A stretch of DNA of 64,000 nt from Dyella terrae (GTDB lineage Bacteria > Pseudomonadota > Gammaproteobacteria > Xanthomonadales > Rhodanobacteraceae): NCBI RefSeq assembly GCF_022394535.1, contig NZ_CP089414.1, positions 1,426,001-1,490,000 on the forward strand, in the 5' to 3' direction. The translations under genes were made by a program, and so were the position numbers. Within the stretch, counting starts at the first letter, position 1; every line of letters begins with the position of its first letter. Below are positions 54,622 to 63,144 of this stretch, piece by piece. The notes beneath the pieces were generated by a model that did not search any database, was not told the DNA's origin, and saw only the letters and a program-made list of their open reading frames with translations.

Positions 54622-57260
54622 CGTTTGCCTTTGTTCTTTTTGACTTTCTTGACGTGTGTATCGGCCTTGTCCGGGGCCTTCTTCTTGCCCGAGGCGACGC
54701 TCTTCACCTTGGCCAACGCGCCCTTTGCCGCAGCCTTTGCCTTGGAGAACGGACTTGCGACCATGGGCTTGTCATGCGTGGTCGCCTTGCGTCCCACAGG
54801 TGGCAACGGCGGCAGGGATATGGCGGGACCGGCATTATCGCGCGTCGCAGGTCGTTCCGCGCCCTTGCCGCTCCCCTTGTTGCCCTTACCCTTAGGCAGG
54901 GAGTAGCGCTCGCCCGTCGCGGCGTAGTCGTATCGCCGCTCGCTATGCGGCGGCGTGAAGCCTTCCTTGCGCGGTGAGACCAGGCGGAAGTCAATCTTGC
55001 GGTCCTCCAGGCTCGCGCGCAGCACCTGGATACGCACGTGGTCGCCCAGGCGGAACTGCACGCCGCTGCGCTCACCCTTCAACAGATGGCGTACCGGATC
55101 GAAGTGGTAGTAGTCGTTGGACAACTGGCTGATATGAACCAGCCCCGACACCTTCGAATCGTCCAGCTCCACGAACAAGCCAAACGAGGTGACGCCAGTG
55201 ACGGTGCCGTCGAACTCGCTGCCAACATGCTTGGACATCCAGGCGCATTTGAAGCGCTCGTCCACGTCGCGTTCGGCTTCTTCCGCACGGCGCTCGCGCT
55301 GCGAGCAATGCACGGCCATGGCCGCCATTTCGCTGGCGCTGTACTGATAGGCCGCCGGCTTGCCATCGGCCACGGCATAGCGGATGGCGCGATGCACCAG
55401 CAGATCTGGATAGCGGCGGATCGGCGAAGTGAAGTGCGCGTACGCCTCCAGCGCCAGACCAAAGTGACCTCGGTTGTCGGGCTGATACGCCGCCATGCTC
55501 TGCGAGCGCAACAGCACAGACTGGATGAGCTCGCGCTCGGGGCGGTCGCGTACCAGGCGCAGGATGTCGGCGTAATCGGCCGGCGTCACGTCCTCCACCG
55601 GAGGCATACGCAACTTGAACTCGCGCAAGAACTGCTGCAGGTCTTCGTATTTCTCGGCCGGCGGCGGCTCGTGCGCGCGGAACAGTGCGGGGATCTTCTT
55701 CTTTTCCAGGAACAGCGCCGCTTGCACGTTGGCAGCGATCATGCATTCCTCGATCAGCTTGTGCGCGTCGTTGCGCTCGGTGGCGCCCATCGTCTCCACT
55801 TCACCGCGCTGGTCGAGGCGGAACTTCACCTCCGGCGTTTCGAAATCGATAGCGCCACGGCGCTTGCGCTGCTCCGCCATCAATTTGTAGAGCCCGTGCA
55901 GATGCTCGACCTGCGGCAGCACATCGGCCAGTTCGTGTCGCGCGTCGGCATCATTGAGGCCAATGGCCTGCCACACGCGGTCGTAAGTGAGGCGCGCATG
56001 CGAGCGCATCACGGCGTTGTAGAACTTGGACTTGGTGACTTCGCCTTCGGCGTTGACCACCATGTCGCACACCATGCACAGGCGCTCGACCTTGGGGTTC
56101 AACGAGCAGATGCCGTTGGAGAGTGTCTCCGGCAGCATGGGCACGACAAAACCGGGGAAGTAAGTGGACGTGCTGCGCTCGTAGGCTTCCTTGTCCAGCG
56201 CGGAACCCAGCTTGACGTAGTGCGACACGTCGGCAATGGCCACCACCAGTCGATAACCACCACCGCGCTTGGGCTCGGCATAAACGGCATCGTCGAAATC
56301 GCGTGCGTCGGCACCATCAATGGTCACCAGCGGCAGCGAGCGCAGGTCCACCCTGCCCTCGCGCTCGGCGGCCGTCACCTGCGGCTCCACCTGCGCGGCG
56401 TCGCGCGTCACCTCAGCGGGCCAATCGTGCGGCAGGTCGTGGCTGGCGATGGCCATTTCCACCAACAAAGATGGCTGCAGGCGTTCGCCCAGCACAGCGC
56501 GGATGGCACCCATCGGGCCGCGGTGCGGCGTCGGCGGGTCGGTAATCTCGGCCACCACGATCTGGCCGGAGCGCGCACCCATGTCTTGGCCCGGTACGAT
56601 CATCACGTCCTGGTGGACGCGGCGGTCGTCAGGCGCCACCAGGGTGACGCCGTTTTCGATCACCACGCGACCCACCAGTCGCGGCGAACGGCGCTGCAAC
56701 ACTTCGACGATCGCGCCCTGCTTGCGCCCGCGCCGATCGATGCCGACCACGCTTGCCAGCACTCGGTCGCCGTGCAGCACGGTGCGCATCTGTTGAGGCG
56801 AAAGGTAAAGGTCGTCGCCACCGCCATCCGGACGAAGGAAGCCATAGCCCTCGGCGTTGGCGAGCACCACGCCCTGAATCAAATCCAGCTTGTTGGCCGG
56901 CGCGTAGCCCGCGCGACGCCCGAGCAGCAACTGGCCGTCACGCACCATCGCACCCAGGCGCTTGCGCAATGCATTGAGGTCGTACTCGTCGTGAAGAGAC
57001 ATCGCCTCGGCGATGCGTGCCTCGGTCAAGAGTTCGCCGCGTTGTTCAAGCAGCGCGAGGATCGCCTCGCGGCTGGGGATCGGTCGATCGTAGCGCTGCG
57101 CTTCGCGCTCGGCATGGGGGTCATCCACCACGCCGACGTCTGCGCGCTGCCGCGACGGATCGAGCGCCGAACGCTTCGGCCGGGCACCGCCCGACTTCGG
57201 CGGTTTCGGCCCCCGTTTGGCGTCCTGCTTGCTGCTGCTCGGTTCTTTCTTTTTGGTCAC
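54618..57260 (-). CDS. rnr: Ribonuclease R
   Basis: A 3'-5' exoribonuclease that degrades structured RNA. GTG 57260 is read as start (AAAAGG seven bases before) with a Lys-rich beginning (TKKKEPSSSKQDAKRGPKPP); a longer ATG frame adds 28 unlikely residues. Domains: N-terminal helix-turn-helix (REAILALLEQRGELLTEARI), cold-shock domains (GVVLANAEGYGFLRPDGGG), the RNB catalytic core with GADARDFDDAVYAE and four active-site Asp, HFTSPIRRYPDLLVHR, the S1 domain (GSEFDGTVTGVTSFGLFVEL) and a Lys/Ala/Gly-rich tail to the end. 880 aa fits the family. First gene of the rnr-rlmB operon. Confidence 0.95.
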   Translation of the reverse strand: MTKKKEPSSSKQDAKRGPKPPKSGGARPKRSALDPSRQRADVGVVDDPHAEREAQRYDRPIPSREAILALLEQRGELLTEARIAEAMSLHDEYDLNALRKRLGAMVRDGQLLLGRRAGYAPANKLDLIQGVVLANAEGYGFLRPDGGGDDLYLSPQQMRTVLHGDRVLASVVGIDRRGRKQGAIVEVLQRRSPRLVGRVVIENGVTLVAPDDRRVHQDVMIVPGQDMGARSGQIVVAEITDPPTPHRGPMGAIRAVLGERLQPSLLVEMAIASHDLPHDWPAEVTRDAAQVEPQVTAAEREGRVDLRSLPLVTIDGADARDFDDAVYAEPKRGGGYRLVVAIADVSHYVKLGSALDKEAYERSTSTYFPGFVVPMLPETLSNGICSLNPKVERLCMVCDMVVNAEGEVTKSKFYNAVMRSHARLTYDRVWQAIGLNDADARHELADVLPQVEHLHGLYKLMAEQRKRRGAIDFETPEVKFRLDQRGEVETMGATERNDAHKLIEECMIAANVQAALFLEKKKIPALFRAHEPPPAEKYEDLQQFLREFKLRMPPVEDVTPADYADILRLVRDRPERELIQSVLLRSQSMAAYQPDNRGHFGLALEAYAHFTSPIRRYPDLLVHRAIRYAVADGKPAAYQYSASEMAAMAVHCSQRERRAEEAERDVDERFKCAWMSKHVGSEFDGTVTGVTSFGLFVELDDSKVSGLVHISQLSNDYYHFDPVRHLLKGERSGVQFRLGDHVRIQVLRASLEDRKIDFRLVSPRKEGFTPPHSERRYDYAATGERYSLPKGKGNKGSGKGAERPATRDNAGPAISLPPLPPVGRKATTHDKPMVASPFSKAKAAAKGALAKVKSVASGKKKAPDKADTHVKKVKKNKGKR

Positions 57261-57405
57261 ATCCGTGCCTTTTCTTGGTTTTATCGGGGTTCCGGACCGC
57301 ACGAGGCGCAACCCGGGGGAAACTAGGTGAAGAATAGTTGACAACCTGCCAACACATGCCTAATCTACGCGGCTCACGCAGACCACTTAGCGACGCGTGA
57401 CACCT

Positions 57406-57490
<85 letters not shown>

Positions 57491-57500
57491 ATTATAGAAG

Positions 57501-57525
57501 AAGCCCGCAGCGATGCGGGCTTTTT
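57501..57525 (+). terminator. tRNA-Leu terminator
   Basis: AAGCCCGCA (57501-57509) pairs with TGCGGGCTT (57514-57522), followed by TTTCG, ten bases after the tRNA. Confidence 0.88.
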
Positions 57526-57700
57526 CGTTTCCGGGATTTGATCAGGCACGTGGCTCCGCCTGGTATGTATGTGCGACTCCCATTCCCACCTCCAAGGTAA
57601 CCCGGTACGCACTGCTACCTGGATTGAGCGCACCTACGTCACGCGGGACAACCCATGCGCGGTTACCCCGTCATCCCGATTGAAGCTGTGTCGCTCACCT

Positions 57701-58114
57701 TCAAGGTGACCGCGGGGGCAACGGTGCTGATACCCGTTTCGCATCCATGCTGAGCAAACCCGGCCCGACAATCGCCAGCAAGGCAAAGCCGCCCGCCATG
57801 GCCACATTCTTCAACAGCATGATCACTTGAGTTTGATCAGCGAACTGGATGTGGAAAATCATCGCCGTCAACAGGCAGTAGCCCGCTAGCAGCGTGGCGA
57901 CGATGCGCGTTCTATAGCCGACGATGATCAGCAAGCCCGAACTAATCTCAAACAAGATCGTTGGCCACAATAAAGCGCCTGGAACGTGCATGGCTTCCAT
58001 ATAGGCACGTGTAATGGCAGCGTCGCCAATCTTGAACAGGCCAGAAAGAACAAAGATCAGCGACATCATCACGCGGGACAAGACCATGACATAGGATTGC
58101 GTTTTCAGCTTCAT
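57701..58114 (-). CDS. DoxX-family membrane protein
   Basis: A 137-aa DoxX-like protein with four helices. It begins VLSRVMMSLIFVLSGLFKIGD (DoxX-type start with LFKI), followed by ITRAYMEAMHVPGALLWPTI, IVATLLAGYCLLTAMIFHIQ and LLKNVAMAGGFALLAIVGPG. The VGYRTRIVATL and NVAMAGGF parts are typical of DoxX proteins involved in quinone or thiol redox processes; the exact role is unknown. It is downstream of a 41-aa secreted peptide and a quinone-oxidoreductase-like gene on the same strand. Confidence 0.85.
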   Translation of the reverse strand: MKLKTQSYVMVLSRVMMSLIFVLSGLFKIGDAAITRAYMEAMHVPGALLWPTILFEISSGLLIIVGYRTRIVATLLAGYCLLTAMIFHIQFADQTQVIMLLKNVAMAGGFALLAIVGPGLLSMDAKRVSAPLPPRSP

Positions 58115-58197
58115 GAAAGCGCCCTCACGATGGATTAGATGGTTGGGTCGCCGGTGTAAAGCACCATGACGCGACCGACGTCTGAGCTATTGAGTGC

Positions 58198-58323
58198 CTA
58201 TTGATATCGGATGAGTGGCTGTTCGATGGGAGTCGCGGTCGTACTACTCGATGAGGGTTGTTCGGCCATCGCACCCAAGGGAAACAATGCACCGAAGGCC
58301 AATGTTGTTAGCAGGGTACGCAC
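58198..58323 (-). CDS. 41-residue secreted peptide
   Basis: A very small gene: GTG 58323 with AAGGAG eight bases upstream, and stop TAG at 58198. The translation is a signal-peptide-like MRTLLTTLAFGALFPLGAMA followed by a 21-residue Ser/Thr/Pro-rich tail (EQPSSSSTTATPIEQPLIR in part). The strong ribosome-binding site and a good predicted cleavage after AMA argue that it is real, though its small size leaves doubt. It is between the reductase and DoxX genes, all on the minus strand. Function unknown. Confidence 0.6.
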   Translation of the reverse strand: MRTLLTTLAFGALFPLGAMAEQPSSSSTTATPIEQPLIRYQ

Positions 58324-58346
58324 GGCGCGTCTCCTTGATGAGTGCG

Positions 58347-59333
58347 TTAGAGCCGAACGACGAGCTTGCCCAGCGCACGATTGCTTTCGATCAAGCTATG
58401 GGCGTGGCGCACGTCGTCGAAGTCGAACGTCCTGGCCAGGAGAGAGGCCATGCGCCCTGCGGCGGTTTCCTTCGCGACCCACGACAACGGTGACTCCGAT
58501 AGCGGCATGGCCGGCGTGCCAAGCATGCTGCTGGAGAAGGCACTCAGCTTTGTTGCGTCCGGTAGGTCCTGCATCAGATGGAACTGTTCCAGCGCAAGTG
58601 AGCCGCCCAGCAGACCGACGACATTCACGGCACCGAATGGCCGCAACGTTCTGATCGTGTCGCGCAGCGTTGATGCACCAACGACTTCGAGCGCCGCGTC
58701 CACGCCGGCAGGCACTGCATGGCGAACCGCCGCAGCAATCTCGCCGCTGTCAACGATCACCTCATCCGCGCCCACCTCATACAGAAGGCCGGCGTTTTCC
58801 TGCAAGCGCGTGGTGGCGATCACCGTCAGGCCTCGTGCCTTGGCGTAGGCAACGGCGGCCAAACCTAGCGACGAGGTCGCACCACGAACCAACAAAGTCT
58901 GCCCGGCCTGGATCGCCAGGCTCTTGTCCAGAGCACCCCATATGGTGAGGTACGCCTCCGGCAACGCGGCGAGTTCTTCCCAGGACAATGACGTGTCACT
59001 CAACGCCACCACGTTGCTGCGCAACACCGTCGCCTGCTCGGCATAGCTGCCGTTGCGGCTGAATTGCATGCCACCCATCGCCGTGGCCACTCGCTGCCCG
59101 GCGCGGAACACGCCCGCGGGATCATGAATGACCTCGCCGACCGCTTCGATGCCTGGCACACGCGGCGTGGTGATGGCGCCCATCTTGCCGGCACGGAGGT
59201 AGGTTTCTCCCCGGTTCAAACCAAAAGCGCGTACGCGAATCTTCACTTCATCCGCGGTCGCTTCGGGTGACGGGATATCGCGTAGTTGAAGCGCTTCCGG
59301 ACCACCGGCCTCTTCAATCACATAGGCCTTCAT
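58347..59333 (-). CDS. NADPH:quinone oxidoreductase-like (zinc-independent MDR) protein
   Basis: A 328-aa medium-chain dehydrogenase/reductase of the quinone oxidoreductase type. ATG 59333 gives MKAYVIEEAGGPEALQLRDIP, the usual start. The N-terminal fold shows VKIRVRAFGLNRGETYLRAG, the NADPH loop is TLLVRGATSSLGLAAVAYAK, and VIATTRLQENAGLLYEVGADEVIVD follows. No structural or catalytic zinc Cys cluster is present, so it belongs to the zinc-independent branch. It follows the SnoaL-like gene by 10 bases and is divergent from a LysR regulator. Confidence 0.87.
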   Translation of the reverse strand: MKAYVIEEAGGPEALQLRDIPSPEATADEVKIRVRAFGLNRGETYLRAGKMGAITTPRVPGIEAVGEVIHDPAGVFRAGQRVATAMGGMQFSRNGSYAEQATVLRSNVVALSDTSLSWEELAALPEAYLTIWGALDKSLAIQAGQTLLVRGATSSLGLAAVAYAKARGLTVIATTRLQENAGLLYEVGADEVIVDSGEIAAAVRHAVPAGVDAALEVVGASTLRDTIRTLRPFGAVNVVGLLGGSLALEQFHLMQDLPDATKLSAFSSSMLGTPAMPLSESPLSWVAKETAAGRMASLLARTFDFDDVRHAHSLIESNRALGKLVVRL

Positions 59334-59343
59334 GGCGATGACC

Positions 59344-59719
59344 TCAAACGCGCGGCTGGCTGGTGGAGAACAGATAGCGATGGATCTTCCACTCACCTTT
59401 TTCTCGCTGGAACACGAATAGCTCGTTGTTGCCCTCAGTCACTTCCATGCCAGTACCGAGAAGGGTCGTGCGACCCGCGGAACTGGTCCGCGCCCAGGCC
59501 ACGTTGCCAGCCTCTTCGATTTCATGAATATCAAAGCGGACGGCAAGCTTGAGGTGGGCGAACACCTGCTCATAGCCAGCCCGGACCGCAGTGCGCCCTA
59601 CCAAGGCGGGAGCGTGCTGGGGCATGAACACGGGTTCGGCCATACAAGTCGAGAATGGCATCGGTATCGCTTTGGTTGAGCGCTGTTTCGTAACGTTGCA
59701 GGACGGTGCGGATGGACAT
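59344..59719 (-). pseudogene. SnoaL-like (DUF4440-type) protein, split by a +1 frameshift
   Basis: An NTF2-fold protein. From ATG 59719 the first frame reads MSIRTVLQRYETALNQSDTD and AILDLYG; the second frame continues AEPVFMPQHAPALVGRTAVRAG and on to LFVFQREKGEWKIHRYLFST. The join needs one base removed from GGCC at 59638-59641 (TATGGCCGAA should be TATGCCGAA), giving a 124-residue protein. These proteins are often small polyketide cyclases or stress-related. It is the first gene of the operon with the quinone-oxidoreductase-like gene. Confidence 0.78.
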
Positions 59720-59822
59720 GGGATGAGCTCCACAGTGGCGGGGGAAGCTGGCCTTGGGCCAGCGGGCACACCTACCTTGTCCCCTCCATCACTGGCAGGG
59801 AATTCACATCAGGGGTAATTTG

Positions 59823-59840
59823 CCTATCAAATTTGATAGG
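59823..59840. promoter_or_regulatory. Perfect 18-bp palindrome (LysR operator)
   Basis: CCTATCAAATTTGATAGG is a perfect palindrome containing ATC-N6-GAT, in the gap between the divergent SnoaL-like gene and the lysR gene, nine bases before the LysR start. It fits a LysR-type autoregulatory site. Confidence 0.72.
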
Positions 59841-59848
59841 AAGGCCCA

Positions 59849-60724
59849 GTGGACCTCAACGCAGTCCAGATGTTCGTCAGCGTGGTGCAAGCCGGCAGCC
59901 TGTCGGCCGCCGCTGATCGCCTGGAGATTCCCCTGCCCACATTGAGCCGCCGGATTCGGGAGCTGGAACGGCAGTTGAAAGTGCAGCTTCTGGAACGTTC
60001 CGTGCGTGGCACCAAGCTCACCGATGCCGGCACGCGGTTGTTCGAGCATGCAAGCCGCGGCATCGAAGCATTGGCCGAGGGCGAGCACGCGGTCATGAGC
60101 GACCAGGCACGGCTCAAGGGCCGGTTGCGCCTATCGCTGCCACCGACATTCGAACCATGGTGGGAGTTGATTGCCCGCTTTCAACAGCGCTATCCCGACA
60201 TCCGCGTGCACGTGCACACCACCGAGCGGCGCGTCGACCTCATCGAGGATGGCATCGACGTTGCGTTGCGCGTGGGCATCATCACGCACGAAACGATGGT
60301 CGCGCGACACGTGATTACCTATCGCCATGTTCTCGTCGCGAGCCCGGCACTGGTAGCGCGGCTCGGGCTACCGGATACGCCTAGCGATCTGCATCGATTC
60401 CCCTGTGCCGCATGGGGCGTCGATGGTCACGCCCGTGGCACCTGGCACTTGGGCGAACAGCGGGTGGATTCCCAGGCCGTGCTGACTGCAAACGACTATG
60501 CGCACCTGCGTAGCCGTGCACTTGCGGGTGAAGTAGTCACCGAACTGCCTCCCTTTCTTGCGGCTGCGGGGATCCGGGACGGGCGGCTGATCGCGCTACT
60601 GCCAGACCATCTTATGCCTGAGCAGCAAATCAATCTGCTCTATCCCTCGCATCGTCATCCCTCCGCCATCGTCCGCGCGTATCTGGATTTTTGCCGGGAG
60701 TACGCGTTGCAACTGCTCGAATGA
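59849..60724 (+). CDS. LysR-family transcriptional regulator
   Basis: A 291-aa regulator from GTG 59849 (AGGAAGG just before). The N-terminal helix-turn-helix is MDLNAVQMFVSVVQAGSLSA and AAADRLEIPLPTLSRRIREL, followed by the linker and a substrate-binding domain (RLRLSLPPTFEPWWELIARF, RVDLIEDGIDVALRVG). The style is the CrgA/PtxR-like group common near oxidoreductases. It is divergent from the SnoaL-like/quinone-oxidoreductase operon and is the likely controller of it. Convergent with the molybdopterin fusion gene. Confidence 0.9.
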   Translation: MDLNAVQMFVSVVQAGSLSAAADRLEIPLPTLSRRIRELERQLKVQLLERSVRGTKLTDAGTRLFEHASRGIEALAEGEHAVMSDQARLKGRLRLSLPPTFEPWWELIARFQQRYPDIRVHVHTTERRVDLIEDGIDVALRVGIITHETMVARHVITYRHVLVASPALVARLGLPDTPSDLHRFPCAAWGVDGHARGTWHLGEQRVDSQAVLTANDYAHLRSRALAGEVVTELPPFLAAAGIRDGRLIALLPDHLMPEQQINLLYPSHRHPSAIVRAYLDFCREYALQLLE

Positions 60725-60752
60725 CGATCCCTATCGCCTCGCCGTCACATCG

Positions 60753-62309
60753 TCATCCCACGATGCGCAGCGCGTTGAGTCCTCCTGCCAGCGAGTACGC
60801 ATGGCGCACGCCTTCGTCACGCAACAACCGCGCAGCGTGCCCGCTTCGACGGCCGCTGGCGCAAACCAGCAGGTAGCGACCATCCACGAACTCGCCTGCC
60901 CTCTCAGTCACTTGCGCCGAGGGCACGTGCACGGCGGCCACCGGCATCGGATCGCTGGCCCGTTCCTCGGCGTCCCGCACGTCCACCAACAGGAACCCGG
61001 CGGATACGGCATCGTCCAGGCGATCGAACACGAGATCGATATCGTCGTCCTCGACGGCACGCGCGAGTGAGCGGCGCGCGACGTCTACGCATCCGCCATG
61101 TTCGGCGCAACCTTGCGCCGCATCGATCGGCAGGTGCTGGATGCTCAGCTCGATCAGGTTCACCAGCGACAAGGAGCCGGCGTTGGGTTGCGGTATTCCC
61201 AACAGAACCTTCAAGGCTTCTGTCGCTTGCATGGCTCCGAGCACGCCGGGCACGGGGCCGAGCACACCGGCAAGCGTGCAACTGCCGATCGTTTCCGGTG
61301 CCGGCTCCTGTGGCCACAGGCAACGCAGACACGGGGTACCCGGTTTGCCCGAGACAACCTGCAGTTGCCCTTCGTACTGGTAGATGCTAGCGAGGATCAG
61401 CGGCGTACCGGTAAGAACCGCCGCATCGCTGCTCAGATAACGGCTGCGCATGTCGTCGGTGCATTCCACCACCAGATCGAACTGGCGAAACACATCGAGG
61501 ACATGGCGCGCGTCCAGCTGCTCCTTCCAGAGTTGCACGCGGACCGTGGGATTGAGCGCCGCCACCCGTCGTGCCGCCAGATCGGCCTTGTATTCGCCTA
61601 CGTCGCGCGCGTCATACATCGTCTGCCGATGCAGGTTGCTGGCATCCAGCCGGTCGCCATCAACGACACCCAGCATGCCCACACCGGCACCCGCGAGATA
61701 GCTGATGACCGGACAGCCCAATCCACCCGCACCAATGACCAACACGCGCGATGCCGCCAGCTTGGCCTGCCCCGCTTCGCCGACTTCGCGCAGCCGGACC
61801 TGACGCGAGTAGTCGGGAACGAAGGGCTTCGCATGCGCGTGATCATGATGGTGATGCCCATGATGGTCTTCGTGCTCGTGCTCGCGATACACGTGCATGC
61901 AGGCCACCCAGTTGGAATCGCCGGTGACGTAGTGCTCTTTCTTCCAGATCGGCAGCCGGTGCTTGATCTCGTCGATGATGTAGCGACAGGCGCGGAATGC
62001 CTCATCGCGGTGCGACGCGGACGCCCCCACCCATACGGCCATGTCGCCGATCTTCAGGTCGCCCGTGCGATGCACGCAGCGTGCGTCGGTAACGCCATAG
62101 CGCGCGATGGCCTCAGCCACGATGCGCTCGCCCTCCGCGATCGCCAGTTCCGCATAGGCTTCGTAAGAGAGGCCATCGACTTCGCGCCCTTCGTTGCTGT
62201 TGCGCACCCAACCTTCGAAGGCACAAAAGCCGCCGCTGGACGGATGGCGAAGCCGGTCGCGCTGGCTTGCCGCGTCAACCATCGAGTCGAAAAGTTCGAA
62301 ACGGCTCAT
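60753..62309 (-). CDS. MoaE-MoeB-rhodanese fusion protein
   Basis: One 518-aa protein carrying three activities of molybdopterin synthesis. Residues 1-142 are MoaE (large subunit of molybdopterin synthase), with active-site Lys in IWKKEHYVTG. Residues 144-159 are a His-rich linker. Residues about 163-400 are a MoeB/ThiF adenylyltransferase: GAGGLGCPVISYLAGAGVG, VVDGDRLDASNLHRQTMYD and zinc Cys in CLRCLWPQ and CAEHGGC. Residues about 425-518 are a rhodanese with catalytic Cys483 (LLVCASGRRSG). MoeB activates the MoaD tail, rhodanese can give sulfur, MoaE uses the result. The start overlaps the moaD stop by four bases. Confidence 0.92.
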   Translation of the reverse strand: MSRFELFDSMVDAASQRDRLRHPSSGGFCAFEGWVRNSNEGREVDGLSYEAYAELAIAEGERIVAEAIARYGVTDARCVHRTGDLKIGDMAVWVGASASHRDEAFRACRYIIDEIKHRLPIWKKEHYVTGDSNWVACMHVYREHEHEDHHGHHHHDHAHAKPFVPDYSRQVRLREVGEAGQAKLAASRVLVIGAGGLGCPVISYLAGAGVGMLGVVDGDRLDASNLHRQTMYDARDVGEYKADLAARRVAALNPTVRVQLWKEQLDARHVLDVFRQFDLVVECTDDMRSRYLSSDAAVLTGTPLILASIYQYEGQLQVVSGKPGTPCLRCLWPQEPAPETIGSCTLAGVLGPVPGVLGAMQATEALKVLLGIPQPNAGSLSLVNLIELSIQHLPIDAAQGCAEHGGCVDVARRSLARAVEDDDIDLVFDRLDDAVSAGFLLVDVRDAEERASDPMPVAAVHVPSAQVTERAGEFVDGRYLLVCASGRRSGHAARLLRDEGVRHAYSLAGGLNALRIVG

Positions 62310-62548
62310 CCGCCAGCTACCGGTGGAATGAAGACGACCGTATCACCATCACGCAAGGAACGATCCCAGGCGCTGAACTCGGTGTTCACCGCCACCTTAA
62401 GCACGTCCGCACCCAACGAGAATCCGTGCGAGGCACGCAACTCCTCATAGAGATCGCGCAATGACACGGCCGAGGTGACGACCTGCTCGCTGGTTTTGCC
62501 GGCCTGCTCGCGCAACTGCGCGTAGTACTGAAGGTTGACGACCGTCAT
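62306..62548 (-). CDS. moaD: Molybdopterin synthase sulfur-carrier subunit MoaD
   Basis: An 80-aa ubiquitin-fold protein ending in Gly-Gly (IPPVAGG), the tail that is adenylated and then thiocarboxylated. It begins MTVVNLQYYAQLREQAGK, the normal MoaD start, with LKVAVNTEFSAWDRSLRDGD before the tail. The length fits the family. It overlaps mobA upstream and the MoaE-MoeB-rhodanese gene downstream by four bases each, so sulfur carrier, activator and user are all translated together. Confidence 0.94.
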   Translation of the reverse strand: MTVVNLQYYAQLREQAGKTSEQVVTSAVSLRDLYEELRASHGFSLGADVLKVAVNTEFSAWDRSLRDGDTVVFIPPVAGG

Positions 62549-63144
62549 GCCGGTGACTCCAAGCGTTGTTGCATGGCTTCCCGTTCCTCGGGGGTATTGA
62601 CGTTATCCAGCGCGTCGCCAGGTGCGGGAAGCAGCTTGATGGCGGACTGGATCAGTGCCTTGCGCGGGCAGTAGCTGCCATCCTGGTAGCGCTGCAGCAG
62701 CAAGGCGTGACTGGACGGCTCCCAGATGGCGCAGAGCGGTTCCGGCAATCCGTCATGGCTGCTGGTGAACGCCGTTGCTGCAGCATGCGGATCGCGTGCG
62801 TCGATCAATCGCCGCAACGTGCCGCTGTCCAGCAAGGGGAGGTCACAGGCGAGCACCAGCCAGGCCGCCTCGGGATGAAGATGCTGCGCGGACAGGATGC
62901 CCGCGACAGGGCCGATAGCGTCGTAGCTGTCCACGATTTGAGGCAACCCGGCGCGTAGCGGGTCGTCGCGCTGGCTGTCGCGCACGGACAGATAGGTGCG
63001 CTCGGTCACCGCCTTCAGCACACGCCACGCGCGCAATAGCTGTGGCTCGCCGCGATAAGCTAGCGCGGCCTTGTCCTGGCGCATGCGCTGGCTGGCGCCA
63101 CCGCTCAGCAGCAGACCATAGAGGGGAGCACGCTGCTCGCTCAT
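62545..63144 (-). CDS. mobA: Molybdenum cofactor guanylyltransferase MobA-like
   Basis: A 199-aa nucleotidyltransferase that transfers GMP (or possibly CMP) to molybdopterin. The N-terminal NTP-binding signature is LLLSGGASQRMRQDKAALAY, a variant of LAGG-x-x-x-RMG-x-DK with Ser in place of the first Ala and Gln for the Gly. The ACDLPLLD acidic motif that binds the metal follows near residue 100, and the C-terminal DNVNTPEE is typical. ATG 63144 overlaps the moaC stop by four bases. It sits in the moaA-moaC-mobA-moaD run. Confidence 0.88.
   Translation of the reverse strand: MSEQRAPLYGLLLSGGASQRMRQDKAALAYRGEPQLLRAWRVLKAVTERTYLSVRDSQRDDPLRAGLPQIVDSYDAIGPVAGILSAQHLHPEAAWLVLACDLPLLDSGTLRRLIDARDPHAAATAFTSSHDGLPEPLCAIWEPSSHALLLQRYQDGSYCPRKALIQSAIKLLPAPGDALDNVNTPEEREAMQQRLESPA

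Noticed and set aside
55038..57326. Long open frame (762 codons) opposite rnr
   Set aside because: Antisense shadow of rnr with composition typical of the complementary frame.
58211..58654. Plus-strand open frame of 147 codons
   Set aside because: Antisense to the small peptide and the quinone-oxidoreductase-like gene, Arg-rich and without homology features.
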